Positions 1 through 7,873 of a DNA stretch of 64,000 nt are shown one piece after another (the stretch's first letter is position 1; every line of letters begins with the position of its first letter). Source of the DNA: an uncultured Actinomycetes bacterium (GTDB lineage Bacteria > Actinomycetota > Acidimicrobiia > Acidimicrobiales > RAAP-2); NCBI GenBank assembly GCA_903860745.1, contig CAIORQ010000105.1, positions 39,283-103,282 on the forward strand, written 5' to 3'. The notes beneath the pieces are model-generated. The model worked only from the letters and a program-made list of their open reading frames with translations. It was not told where the DNA came from and searched no databases. The position numbers and the translations under genes are program-made.

Positions 1-405
1 CACGCCGGCGTCGGCTCCGTCGAGCACGGTGACGCTCTGGTTGGCGTCGAGGCGACCGGTCCCCTCGAAGACGGTGACCTTGCGACCCTTGAGGAGCCCG
101 CTCACTCCCTTGTGGAGGCGGTCGACGATCTCGTTCTTGCGAGCCTGGGACACCGCGAAATCGACCTCGACGCCCTTGGTGGTGATGCCGAAGGCGCTCG
201 AGTGCTCCAGCGTGCGGCGCACGTGGGCCGTCTCGAGGAACTCCTTGGCCGGGACGCAACCACGGTGCAGGCAGGTGCCTCCGACCTTGTCACGCTCGAT
301 CAGCGCGATGTTGAGTCCGGCCGCCGCACCGTAGAGAGCGGCGGCGTAGCCCCCGGGTCCTCCTCCGATTACCACCACATCGAAATTCTGGACCTCGTTA
401 GCCAC
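1..405 (-). CDS. lpdA: Dihydrolipoamide dehydrogenase, N-terminal 135 residues (cut by window edge)
   Basis: FAD-dependent dihydrolipoamide dehydrogenase (E3), which reoxidises lipoamide of the 2-oxoacid dehydrogenase and glycine-cleavage complexes. My own translation from a GTG at 403-405 (absent from the ORF track) shows the FAD-binding GGGPGG at residues 14-19 and the redox-active disulfide motif GGTCLHRGCVPAKE, with the Cys pair at about 45 and 50. AAGGGA lies a good Shine-Dalgarno distance before the GTG. The NAD and dimerisation domains lie beyond the left edge. Related flavoprotein disulfide reductases such as mycothione reductase share the fold, but TCLHRGCVPAK is typical of E3. Confidence 0.93.
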   Translation of the reverse strand, partial: MANEVQNFDVVVIGGGPGGYAAALYGAAAGLNIALIERDKVGGTCLHRGCVPAKEFLETAHVRRTLEHSSAFGITTKGVEVDFAVSQARKNEIVDRLHKGVSGLLKGRKVTVFEGTGRLDANQSVTVLDGADAGV

Positions 406-476
406 GGTGTTTCCCTTCACAGAATCGGTGTTGTCCCCCGCGCAATCCTAATGACTCGCGCCCGGGGCGAACACTC

Positions 477-920
477 TCAATCGATCGAGCGGCGTCCGCG
501 TTGCCGGTCGGCCGCCTCGGTGGCGAGCGCGTCGACGAGGTCGTTCATCGGATCGCCCGAGTGACCCTTGACCCAGGAGAAGTGCACCTCGCGACCCGAG
601 TGCAGCACGAGGGGGATCAGCACCTCCCAGAGATCCCGGTTGGCCACCGGTTGGCCCTGGGAGTTCTTCCACCCGCGTCGCAGCCACCCCGCGTGCCACT
701 TGTCGTGAAAACATTTCACGACGTAGGTCGAGTCGCTGACGATGTGGACGTTCCCCTCAGGGTGCGCGCGCAGCGCCTCGATGACCGCGGTGACCTCCAT
801 GCGCTGGTTCGTGGTGTGCGCCTCCGCACCGCTGGCGAAGGAGTCGGAGCTCTCGGCCCAGGCCCATCCGCCGGGACCGGGATTACCTCGACAGGAGCCG
901 TCGGTGTTGATCCGCCTCAC
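477..920 (-). CDS. rnhA: Ribonuclease HI
   Basis: Degrades the RNA strand of RNA/DNA hybrids (R-loops, Okazaki primers) in the cytoplasm. The 147-residue length is that of bacterial RNase HI. The catalytic carboxylates are visible: D7 in NTDGSC, E42 in QRMEV, D63 in SDSTY and D127 in PMNDLVD, with the flexible catalytic His in VKGH at about 120. The basic substrate-binding region (KWHAGWLRRGWKNSQGQ) is also present. The start is GTG, overlapping the end of the upstream Rrf2 gene by 4 nt, so the two are probably translated together. Confidence 0.95.
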   Translation of the reverse strand: MRRINTDGSCRGNPGPGGWAWAESSDSFASGAEAHTTNQRMEVTAVIEALRAHPEGNVHIVSDSTYVVKCFHDKWHAGWLRRGWKNSQGQPVANRDLWEVLIPLVLHSGREVHFSWVKGHSGDPMNDLVDALATEAADRQRGRRSID

Positions 921-1375
921 GGGTGACGGGTGACCCAGGAATCGGGGTCGTCGATGAACCGCGTGACCGACACGGGGAAGTCCCCGCGCAGCACCTGACC
1001 CAGGGTCACGTGTTCGAGCACCTCGCGCAGGGCCGCGCGCACCGCGACCCAGACGTCGCGCAGATGCGTGGCTTCGCCCTCGTAGTGCAGCGTCTCGGGG
1101 CGCATGCCCCGCACCCCGGCCAGGGGACCCGAGACCACCCGCAAGATATCGGCGATCTGGATGTCGTCGGCGCTGCGCGCCAGACGGAAGCCGCCGTCGG
1201 GACCCCGCTGGGAGGTCACCAGACCTCCCCGGCGCAGGTCGGACATGATCGCGCCGAGGAACTTCGAGGGGAGGTCCTGCTCCTGGGCGAGGTGCTCGGC
1301 GCTGATCGAGGAGTCACTGGCCGCCAGCGTCAGCAACGCCCGGATGGCGTACTCGGCTTTGGCGGGAATCTGCAT
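917..1375 (-). CDS. Rrf2-family transcriptional regulator without cluster cysteines
   Basis: Winged-helix regulator of the Rrf2 (IscR/NsrR/RsrR) family. The N-terminus reads MQIPAKAEYAIRALLTLA, followed by the family helix ending in LPSKFLGAIMSDLRRGGLV and the wing GPDGGFRLAR. I start it at ATG 1375 rather than the track start, because family members begin at this point; CAGAAT lies just upstream and could be a -10 of a leaderless message. IscR-type proteins bind a cluster through three Cys after the wing, and this protein has no Cys at all. It is near, but not inside, the SUF locus. It could sense by other ligands, or be a cluster-free regulator of Fe-S genes; the target is not shown by sequence. 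Confidence 0.85.
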   Translation of the reverse strand: MQIPAKAEYAIRALLTLAASDSSISAEHLAQEQDLPSKFLGAIMSDLRRGGLVTSQRGPDGGFRLARSADDIQIADILRVVSGPLAGVRGMRPETLHYEGEATHLRDVWVAVRAALREVLEHVTLGQVLRGDFPVSVTRFIDDPDSWVTRHP

Positions 1376-1498
1376 CCCCCCATTCTGCCCCATGGACCCG
1401 CTCGGAGGGAACACCGTTCCTGACGAGCATCCCTGCGGTCCTGACGAGCTTCCGCGACCCCATCCCCACGCGGTGGCGTCGCCGAGGGGCCGAGGGTC

Positions 1499-2245
1499 TC
1501 AGCGGTGGCGGTCCAGCCAACCGAGCAGCGTGGCGACCATGCGCGGATCGGCCCGCAGCTGGTGGCCCGCTCCCTGGATGATGCGCAGCTCGCAGCGACC
1601 GTCGGCGGCGTTGACCAAGGAACGGGCGTCGGCCACCGGGATCTCCATGTCGTCGGATCCGTGTCCGATGAGGAGACGTCGCGGCGGGATCTTCGCGATG
1701 GAACCCAGGGCGTCGATCGTCACGACGTCGGCGCGCAGCTCTTCGGGGCCCAGCAACTCACCGGGGTCGCCCACGACGCCCGCCACCTGCACCGCGTGGT
1801 GGAACTCCTCGGCGTCACCGCACCACTGGTCCAGGTCGGCCGGCGCCGCGAAGGTCGCCACGCCGCGAATGCGGTCGTCCTGGGCGGCGACGTGCAGCGC
1901 CAGCGCCCCCCCGAAACCGAAACCGGCCAGGGAGATGCGCACGTCGCCCTGGGCGACGCGGTCGATGATGGTCATCAGGTCGGCCTTCCACGTGGAGGCG
2001 CAGAAGGTCCCGGTGCTCGATCCCACCCCCGAGAGGGTCCCGGTGGCCACGAGCCACCCGGACTCGTTCGCCAGGTGCTCGGCGAGCTCGGGTAGCAGTC
2101 CGGCGGCCTGGCGGCCCATGCCCATGGCCCGGGGCAGTCCGTGCACGAGGACCAGGATGTGGCTGGCCAGCGGTCGGCTGTCGGAGTGCGCGACGCGCAG
2201 GTCCAGCACGGAGGTCCCCGAGGTGAGCTGCTCGTGTTCGATCAT
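1499..2245 (-). CDS. Alpha/beta-hydrolase-fold protein lacking the nucleophile serine
   Basis: Alpha/beta-hydrolase fold protein of 248 residues. An oxyanion-type LVLVHGLPRA at about 32-41 and the possible acid/base residues (HGSDDMEIP, GAGHQLRADP) are present. At the nucleophile elbow, where families read G-x-S-x-G, this protein reads LAGFGFGG, so Gly110 sits where Ser is expected (codon GGT; AGT would be Ser). It is either a non-catalytic binding protein or a degenerated esterase. The ORF track starts much further upstream, inside the divergent MBL gene. I prefer ATG 2245, 55 bp from that gene's start. Confidence 0.8.
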   Translation of the reverse strand: MIEHEQLTSGTSVLDLRVAHSDSRPLASHILVLVHGLPRAMGMGRQAAGLLPELAEHLANESGWLVATGTLSGVGSSTGTFCASTWKADLMTIIDRVAQGDVRISLAGFGFGGALALHVAAQDDRIRGVATFAAPADLDQWCGDAEEFHHAVQVAGVVGDPGELLGPEELRADVVTIDALGSIAKIPPRRLLIGHGSDDMEIPVADARSLVNAADGRCELRIIQGAGHQLRADPRMVATLLGWLDRHR

Positions 2246-2300
2246 GGTTCGTCCATGGTAGGGCGTGGCGCCCCCGGGGCCGCTCTGGCACACTGGGGCC

Positions 2301-2918
2301 ATGAAGAACGTCGCCCTGGTGTGGTCCAACGCGGCGGCCGAGGTGCACCGCTTCGTCGTCGGACCCGTCGACAACAACGTCTACGTGGTGCGCTGCCGCC
2401 GTAGCGGCGTGGCCGCCTTGATCGACGCGGCCAACGAGCACGAGCGGCTCCTCGAGGTGTCGAGGCGTCTGGGGGTGGCCACGGTGCTCGAGACCCACGG
2501 TCACTGGGACCACATCGGCGCGGTGGCCGAGGTGCGCGAGGCCGGCATCGGCGTCTGGGTACGTGCCGAGGACGCGGGACTGCTGCCCGGTTACGACCAC
2601 CTGCTCGACGACGACATCGACATCGCCGTGGGCGACCTGCGTCTGCGCACCGTGCACACGCCGGGCCACACGCCCGGGTCCATCTGCTTCGCCCTGGTGG
2701 ACACCCCGGTGCTCTTCAGCGGCGACACGCTGTTCCCCGGGGGGCCGGGGGCCACCAGCTTCGAGGGCGGGGACTTCCCCACCATCATCGCCAGCATCGA
2801 GGAGCGCCTGTTTCGCCGCTTCGACGCCGAGACCATCGTGTGGCCGGGTCACGGCGCCGCCACCACGATCGGCGTCGAGCGTCCCCACCTCGACGAGTGG
2901 GTCGAGCGCGGCTGGTAG
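2301..2918 (+). CDS. MBL-fold metallo-hydrolase (glyoxalase II-like)
   Basis: Metallo-beta-lactamase-fold hydrolase of 205 residues, probably cutting a thioester or other ester with a di-metal centre. The metal ligands are seen in THGHWDHIG (H66, H68, D70, H71), HTPGHTPGS, FSGDTLF and the C-terminal WPGHGA. The arrangement resembles the glyoxalase II / YcbL group. I begin at ATG 2301 (MKNVALVW), because the residues before it in the track are not protein-like. It is read divergently from the hydrolase-like gene and ends 35 bp before sufC1. The substrate cannot be named from sequence. Confidence 0.88.
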   Translation: MKNVALVWSNAAAEVHRFVVGPVDNNVYVVRCRRSGVAALIDAANEHERLLEVSRRLGVATVLETHGHWDHIGAVAEVREAGIGVWVRAEDAGLLPGYDHLLDDDIDIAVGDLRLRTVHTPGHTPGSICFALVDTPVLFSGDTLFPGGPGATSFEGGDFPTIIASIEERLFRRFDAETIVWPGHGAATTIGVERPHLDEWVERGW

Positions 2919-2941
2919 GAACGGTTTCGGGCCTGCCCCGG

Positions 2942-2947
2942 TAGGCT
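2942..2947 (+). promoter_or_regulatory. -10 element (TAGGCT) of the sufC1-sufS-sufU arm
   Basis: TAGGCT lies 6 nt before the GTG of sufC1, the spacing expected if transcription starts at the start codon (leaderless mRNA). No Shine-Dalgarno sequence fits in the gap, and no clear -35 is seen. Confidence 0.55.
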
Positions 2948-2953
2948 GAGGCC

Positions 2954-3712
2954 GTGACTTCCCCCCTACTGGAACTGCGGAACCTCCACGCCCAGGCCGA
3001 CGGCGCCGACATCCTGCGCGGCGTCGACCTGGTGGTCGGCGAGGGCGAGGTCCACGCCCTCATGGGCCCCAACGGGGCCGGCAAGTCGACCCTGGCCAAC
3101 GTCATCATGGGGCACCCGGGCTACCAGGTCACCGAGGGATCCGTGCTCTTTCGCGGCGAGGACATCACCGCCTGGGCGCCCGACGCGCGAGCGCGCGCCG
3201 GGGTCTTCCTGGCCTTCCAGTACCCCGAGGCCATCTCGGGCGTGTCCGTCGTGCAATTCCTGCGCCAGGCGATCGCCGCGCGCAAGGGCCTCGACGAGTT
3301 GAGCGTGCTCGAGGTACGCCTGGACCTGATGGAGTGGATGGACCGCTTGGGCATGGACCCCGCCTTCGCCGAGCGCCACCTCAACGAGGGCTTCTCCGGT
3401 GGTGAGCGCAAGCGCAACGAGGTGCTGCAGATGGCGCTGCTGGCCCCCGCCCTCGCCCTGCTCGACGAGACGGACTCCGGCCTCGACATCGACGCGCTGC
3501 GCATCGTGGCGCGCGGCGTGCGCACCGTGCGCGACGAGCACCCCGAGATGGGCGTGCTCGTGGTGACCCACTACGTCAAGCTCCTCGAGGAGATCCGCCC
3601 CGACCGCGTGCACGTCCTGATCGACGGACGCATCGAGGTCTCGGGCGACGCCTCGCTGGCCCAGAGCATCGAGGAGCACGGCTACGACGGGCTGCGCCCG
3701 GTGGGCCTGTGA
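2954..3712 (+). CDS. sufC: SUF Fe-S assembly ATPase SufC (copy 1)
   Basis: ABC-type ATPase that powers the SufBCD scaffold. The 252 residues carry Walker A GPNGAGKS (38-45), the Q-loop in LAFQYPEAI, the signature FSGGERKRNE, Walker B ALALLDETDSGLDIDA and the H-loop VTHY. The DxxSGLDIDAL stretch is specific to SufC. It is first in a plus-strand unit with sufS (4-nt overlap) and sufU (2-nt gap). A second SufC is encoded about 4 kb away with sufB and sufD, so the two copies may be redundant or form different complexes. Confidence 0.95.
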   Translation: MTSPLLELRNLHAQADGADILRGVDLVVGEGEVHALMGPNGAGKSTLANVIMGHPGYQVTEGSVLFRGEDITAWAPDARARAGVFLAFQYPEAISGVSVVQFLRQAIAARKGLDELSVLEVRLDLMEWMDRLGMDPAFAERHLNEGFSGGERKRNEVLQMALLAPALALLDETDSGLDIDALRIVARGVRTVRDEHPEMGVLVVTHYVKLLEEIRPDRVHVLIDGRIEVSGDASLAQSIEEHGYDGLRPVGL

Positions 3713-4944
3713 CGCGCTTCGACGCCCGGCGGGTCCGCGCAGACATCCCCCTGCTGACGCGCGAGATCAACGGGCGCCCGATCACCTACCTCGACTCCGG
3801 CGCCTCGTCGCTGACCCCGCGCTGCGTCATCGAGGCGATAGACCGCTACTACGAGCTGCACCACGCCAACGTGCACCGCGGGGTCTACCAGACGGCCAAC
3901 GAGGCCACCGCCATCTACGAGAACGCCCGCGCCGCGACGGCGCGCTTCCTCAACGCCCCCGGCGGCTCCGACGAGATCGTCTTCACCAAGAACGCGACGG
4001 AGTCCTTCAACCTCCTGGCCCACTCCTGGGGCGGGAGCTTCCTCGAACCCGGCGACGTGGTGCTGGTCAGCGAGATGGAGCACCACGCGAACATCGTGCC
4101 GTGGTTCCAACTGCGCGAGCGCCTCGGCATCGAGGTGCGCTTCATCCCGGTCACCGACGACTTCCGCCTCGACCTCAGTGACGTCGAGGGTCTCCTGCGC
4201 GGCGTCAAACTGGTCTCGGTCACCGGCATGTCCAACGTGCTGGGCACCATCAACCCCGTCAAGGAGCTCGCGGCCATCGCCCACGCGAACGGCGCGCTCA
4301 TCGCGGTGGATGGCGCGCAGTCGGTGGCCCACCTGCCCACCGACCTCGTCGACCTCGACGTCGACTTCATGATCTTCTCCGCCCACAAGATGCTCGGCCC
4401 CACCGGCCTGGGGATCCTCTGGGCCCGCGCCGAGCTGCTCGCCGCCATGGCGCCCTTCCTGGGCGGCGGCGGCATGATCAAGGACGTGAGCGTCGAGGGC
4501 TTCTCCCCCGCCACCGGCCCCTCGAAGTTCGAAGCCGGTACTCCCCCCATCGCGCAGACCGCGGGACTCGGCGCCGCCCTTCGCTACCTCGAGGGACTGG
4601 GCATGGCCAACATCGCCGCCCACGAGCACGACCTCACCGGTGACGCCCTCACCCGCCTGGAGCTCGAGTTCGGCGGGCGCGTGCGCGTCATCGGCCCCGC
4701 GGACACCCGCGAGCGCGGTGGCGTCATCTCCCTCGACGTCGATGGGGTCCACCCCCACGACGTCGCCCAGGTCCTCGACCAGTTCGGCGTCTGCGTGCGG
4801 CCGGGGCACCACTGCGCCAAGCCGCTGATGAAGCGCTTCGGCCTGTCGGCGACGGCGCGCGCCTCCTTCGGTCCCTACTCGCTGGTGCGCGACACCGACG
4901 TGCTCTTAGAGGCCCTGAGCCACGCCGTGGAGATGTTCGGATAA
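3709..4944 (+). CDS. sufS: Cysteine desulfurase SufS
   Basis: PLP-dependent group II cysteine desulfurase that takes sulfur from L-cysteine as a persulfide for Fe-S assembly. It has 411 residues. The Schiff-base Lys is K227 in FSAHKMLGPTG, with the preceding AVDGAQSVAH segment binding PLP. The persulfide Cys is C369 in VRPGHHCAKPL, on the short loop typical of SufS rather than IscS. The GTG start overlaps the sufC1 stop by 4 nt. Its sulfur acceptor is probably SufU, encoded next, since no sufE is visible. Confidence 0.95.
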   Translation: MTRFDARRVRADIPLLTREINGRPITYLDSGASSLTPRCVIEAIDRYYELHHANVHRGVYQTANEATAIYENARAATARFLNAPGGSDEIVFTKNATESFNLLAHSWGGSFLEPGDVVLVSEMEHHANIVPWFQLRERLGIEVRFIPVTDDFRLDLSDVEGLLRGVKLVSVTGMSNVLGTINPVKELAAIAHANGALIAVDGAQSVAHLPTDLVDLDVDFMIFSAHKMLGPTGLGILWARAELLAAMAPFLGGGGMIKDVSVEGFSPATGPSKFEAGTPPIAQTAGLGAALRYLEGLGMANIAAHEHDLTGDALTRLELEFGGRVRVIGPADTRERGGVISLDVDGVHPHDVAQVLDQFGVCVRPGHHCAKPLMKRFGLSATARASFGPYSLVRDTDVLLEALSHAVEMFG

Positions 4945-4946
4945 CC

Positions 4947-5423
4947 GTGGCCGGCCTCGACGACCTCTATCGCGAGATCATCCTCGACCACTACCGATCG
5001 CCGCGCAACCGCGGCGAGCTCGCGCCCCCCGCTCACCGCACCGAGGGTTTCAACCCGCTCTGCGGCGACGAGATCGTGGTCTACATCGACGTCGACGTCG
5101 ACAACGGCGTCCTGCGCGACATCAAGCTCACCGGACACGGCTGCTCCATCTCCCAGTCCTCCTCCTCACTGATGAGCGCGGCCGTCAAGGGCAAGACCCT
5201 CGCTCAGGTGCGCGAGACCATCGCCACCTTCAAGCAGCTGATGACGGTGCACGAGTCCCAGCTCGACGCCGAGGGCGGATCGGCACCCAGCGTGGACGCC
5301 GACCTGCGACGACTCGGCGAACTGGCCGCGCTCGCGGGCGTGGTCAAGTTCCCCGTGCGCATCAAGTGCGCCACCCTGGCCTGGAACACGCTGGCCCAGG
5401 CGCTCGACGAGACCTCGGCCTAG
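4947..5423 (+). CDS. sufU: SufU, zinc-dependent sulfur acceptor for SufS
   Basis: SufU takes the persulfide from SufS by zinc-ligand exchange and passes it to SufBCD. It has 158 residues. Ligands are C39 and D41 in NPLCGDE, C66 in GHGCSIS and C141 in IKCATLAW. The roughly 20-residue insertion between the second and third ligands (here around 100-120) separates SufU from IscU. The gene follows sufS by 2 nt and ends the plus-strand SUF arm, meeting the LCP gene tail to tail with 10 bp between stops. Confidence 0.94.
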   Translation: MAGLDDLYREIILDHYRSPRNRGELAPPAHRTEGFNPLCGDEIVVYIDVDVDNGVLRDIKLTGHGCSISQSSSSLMSAAVKGKTLAQVRETIATFKQLMTVHESQLDAEGGSAPSVDADLRRLGELAALAGVVKFPVRIKCATLAWNTLAQALDETSA

Positions 5424-5433
5424 CGGCCGCGGG

Positions 5434-6801
5434 TCACGGGTTGCAGGGGTAGGGATCGAAGAACTGGTCGCCCTCGGGCGGCGCCGTGGTGGTGGTCGTG
5501 GGCGCCGTCGAACTCGAGGCCGCCAGGTTCACGAGGAAGTGGCCCGCGGGGATGTGCACCGCCGCGGCCGTCTTCGCGGTCGTGGTCGTCGTGGGCGGGT
5601 TCCAACTCGGCGTGTCACCTGCTGAGTCGATGGGCGGCGGGTTCGTGGGCTTGAGCAGCTGGGTGCCGAAGATCGAGAAGAGCATCTTCTGCATCGCCGG
5701 CTCCTGGACGAAGAGGATCGAGCCCAAGCCCCCATAGGATCCAGGCGCCGTGGGCAGGGTGTCGGTCTGGAGGTTGGCGACGTCGATGTTGTGGAACTTC
5801 TCGGCCAGGCCGATCATCTCGCCGGCCGAGAAGTTGGAGTCCACCGCGATACCCGAGGTCAACTTCGAGACGAAGGAGGCGAGGGTCAGGGGGTTGTAGG
5901 TGCGCTTGGCCTTGTCGATCATTGCCTTCAGGAACTCGTTCTGGCGATAGATGCGCCCGTAGTCGCTGGTAACGTCGGTCCACCACTGTCCGTGTTCGTA
6001 CCACTGGTAGTGGCGGCTGCGCACCAGCTCAAGGGCGGTCCGGTTGGTCACCAGTTGACAGCCCGCGTGGGTGATATTCAGTGCGGAGTAGGTGTCCTTG
6101 GCCGGGTAGGGGAAGTCCATGTAGACCCCGCCGATGGCGTCGGTGGCGTTGATGACCCCGAGGAAGCTCACCACCACCGTGTGGGCGATGGTGATGCCGA
6201 AGTTGGCCGTGATGGTCTGGGCCAGAAGAGCAGGACCGTTGCCGAAGTTGACGTTGATGCGATTGAACTTGCCGTAGAGGCCCTGATTGGCCAGCAAGGT
6301 GGTCATCGTGTCGCGGGGTATGGACAGAACGGTGATGGTCCCCTTGCCCGGGTCCACGTGCAGGATCTTGACCACGTCACTGTGTTGGTACCCCGTCGCC
6401 CCCGAAGAAGCGCCCGTCTGGTTGGCCAGCCATCCCGTCAGGCCCGCGCGCGAGTCCGAGCCGATCTCGAGGATGTTGAAGGGCTGGTTGCCGATGCGCA
6501 GAACCTCGCCGGGGACATTGACACGCTTGATGTGGTTCAGCTGGTAGTAGGCGTAGAAGTAGCCGCCACCCAGGACCAGGGCGATGACCACGACGACCGA
6601 GACGCCGGAGATCCACCAGCCCCTGTGACGGCGCCACCCGGTGCGCGCGGCCTTGGGCAGCTTGTTCTTGTGCTTGACGCCGGCCTTCTCGTCGATCGCC
6701 GCGCCCAGGGCGGCCAGGCGGTGCGAGTTCGCGATGCCGCCGGCGTGGGGTGCCGTACGCCGCGTACGACGGCGCGCGTCGTCAGAGGGTCCTGATGGCA
6801 T
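5434..6801 (-). CDS. LytR-CpsA-Psr (LCP) family glycopolymer transferase
   Basis: Membrane-anchored LCP phosphotransferase of 455 residues, which in this family attaches undecaprenyl-linked glycopolymers to peptidoglycan outside the cell. A basic cytoplasmic tail (about 1-62) is followed by one transmembrane helix (ISGVSVVVVIALVLGGGYF) and the LCP domain, with family motifs GSDSRAG, HSDVVKILHVDP, SIPRDT, the INVNFGNG region and the Arg-containing LELVRSRHYQ. The C-terminus is a low-complexity Thr/Pro tail that probably spans the wall. The gene sits between the two SUF arms with no evident functional link. ATG 6801 lies 6 nt after a TAGGAT hexamer. Confidence 0.9.
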   Translation of the reverse strand: MPSGPSDDARRRTRRTAPHAGGIANSHRLAALGAAIDEKAGVKHKNKLPKAARTGWRRHRGWWISGVSVVVVIALVLGGGYFYAYYQLNHIKRVNVPGEVLRIGNQPFNILEIGSDSRAGLTGWLANQTGASSGATGYQHSDVVKILHVDPGKGTITVLSIPRDTMTTLLANQGLYGKFNRINVNFGNGPALLAQTITANFGITIAHTVVVSFLGVINATDAIGGVYMDFPYPAKDTYSALNITHAGCQLVTNRTALELVRSRHYQWYEHGQWWTDVTSDYGRIYRQNEFLKAMIDKAKRTYNPLTLASFVSKLTSGIAVDSNFSAGEMIGLAEKFHNIDVANLQTDTLPTAPGSYGGLGSILFVQEPAMQKMLFSIFGTQLLKPTNPPPIDSAGDTPSWNPPTTTTTAKTAAAVHIPAGHFLVNLAASSSTAPTTTTTAPPEGDQFFDPYPCNP

Positions 6802-6807
6802 TGGGAA

Positions 6808-6813
6808 ATCCTA
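6808..6813 (-). promoter_or_regulatory. -10 element (TAGGAT) of the LCP gene
   Basis: TAGGAT on the minus strand is 6 nt from the ATG of the LCP gene, matching the leaderless arrangement seen repeatedly in this window. It lies between the LCP start and the sufC2 stop. Confidence 0.5.
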
Positions 6814-6839
6814 CCAGCGGAACTTAAGAATTCCCTGTA

Positions 6840-7562
6840 CTAGAGCCCAATTCGGAAGGGCTCGTAACCGTCCTTCTCCAGGATCTCCGCCATCTCCGGG
6901 CCTCCCGTGGCGACGACCCGACCGTCGGTGACCACGTGGATCTTCGTCGCCGTGAGCTCGTGCAGCAGTCGGCGGAAGTGGGTGATGGCCAGTACGCCAC
7001 AGCCCCACTCGGTGGTGGTCTCCTGGAGGCGGCGCGCCACCGCGCCGAGCGCGTCGACGTCGAGGCCCGAGTCGATCTCGTCGAGCATGGCGAACTTGGG
7101 CCGCAGCACGGCGAGCTGCACCATCTCGGCGCGCTTGCGCTCGCCCCCCGAGAGGTCGACGTTGACGAAGCGCTCCAGCACCTCGGGGCGCAGTTCGACG
7201 CGCCGCGCCTCCTCGGCCATGAGCTCGGCGAGCCCCTCGCGGGGCGCCCCCGCGGCCGCCAGGAGGTCGACCGGTCGCACGCCGGGCACCTCCATCGGAT
7301 GCTGGAGGGCCAGGAAGAGTCCGTGTCGCGTGCGCTCGGTCGGCGAGAGCTCCAACAGCTCCACGCCGTCGATGCGCGCCGAACCCGCGGTCACGCGATA
7401 GCCGGGGTGTCCGGCGAGCGCGTGGGCCAGGGTCGACTTGCCCGAGCCGTTGGGCCCCATGATGACGTGCACCTCGCCCGAGGACATGGCCAGGTCGAAG
7501 CCCTTGAGGACCTCCTTGCCCGCCACCTCGACGCGCAGCCCTTGGATCGTCAGCGTGCTCAA
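6840..7562 (-). CDS. sufC: SUF Fe-S assembly ATPase SufC (copy 2)
   Basis: Second SufC ATPase, 240 residues, ending the sufB-orf-sufD-Rieske-sufC2 unit. Motifs are GPNGSGKST (Walker A), LALQHPMEVPG (Q-loop), LSGGERKRAEM (signature), FAMLDEIDSGLDVDAL (Walker B) and AITHF (H-loop). The track runs an open frame upstream. I start at TTG 7562, which overlaps the stop of the Rieske gene (TTGA) and gives the family N-terminus STLTIQGLRVEV. Being co-directional with sufB and sufD, it is the likelier partner of that scaffold. It differs from copy 1 over most of its length, so it is not a recent duplicate. Confidence 0.93.
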   Translation of the reverse strand: MSTLTIQGLRVEVAGKEVLKGFDLAMSSGEVHVIMGPNGSGKSTLAHALAGHPGYRVTAGSARIDGVELLELSPTERTRHGLFLALQHPMEVPGVRPVDLLAAAGAPREGLAELMAEEARRVELRPEVLERFVNVDLSGGERKRAEMVQLAVLRPKFAMLDEIDSGLDVDALGAVARRLQETTTEWGCGVLAITHFRRLLHELTATKIHVVTDGRVVATGGPEMAEILEKDGYEPFRIGL

Positions 7563-7873
7563 CTCACCACCACCTGGAGTCGTCCGCCGTCCACGAGCAC
7601 GTCGTAGCGGGCGACGGGGCGCGTCGCCGGGAACGACGTGGGGTGGCCGTCTTTGAGGTTGAACATCGCGCCGTGGCGCGCGCACTCGATCTCGCAACTG
7701 TCGACCTCGACCTCGCCGAGGGCCAGGGAGAAGTCCTCGTGGCTGCAGCGGTCGTCGAGCACGTAGACGTCGTCGTCGATGCGCACCACCACGAGCACCC
7801 GGTCGCCGCGGCGCACCTGGACGGCCTGGCCGTGCACGTAGTCCTCGAGGACGCCGATGTCGTAGGTCGTCAC
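7559..7873 (-). CDS. Rieske-type [2Fe-2S] ferredoxin
   Basis: Small soluble Rieske ferredoxin of 104 residues, hidden in a longer shadow ORF in the track. The cluster ligands are C43 and H45 in DRCSHEDF and C64 and H67 in ECARHGAMF. GTG 7873 is the start because it overlaps the sufD stop by 4 nt and gives a normal N-terminus (MTTYDIGVLEDY). It resembles non-heme ferredoxins of the NirD/BphF type. A Rieske gene between sufD and sufC is common in actinobacterial suf operons; a role as electron donor or cluster carrier in assembly is inference. Confidence 0.93.
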   Translation of the reverse strand: MTTYDIGVLEDYVHGQAVQVRRGDRVLVVVRIDDDVYVLDDRCSHEDFSLALGEVEVDSCEIECARHGAMFNLKDGHPTSFPATRPVARYDVLVDGGRLQVVVS

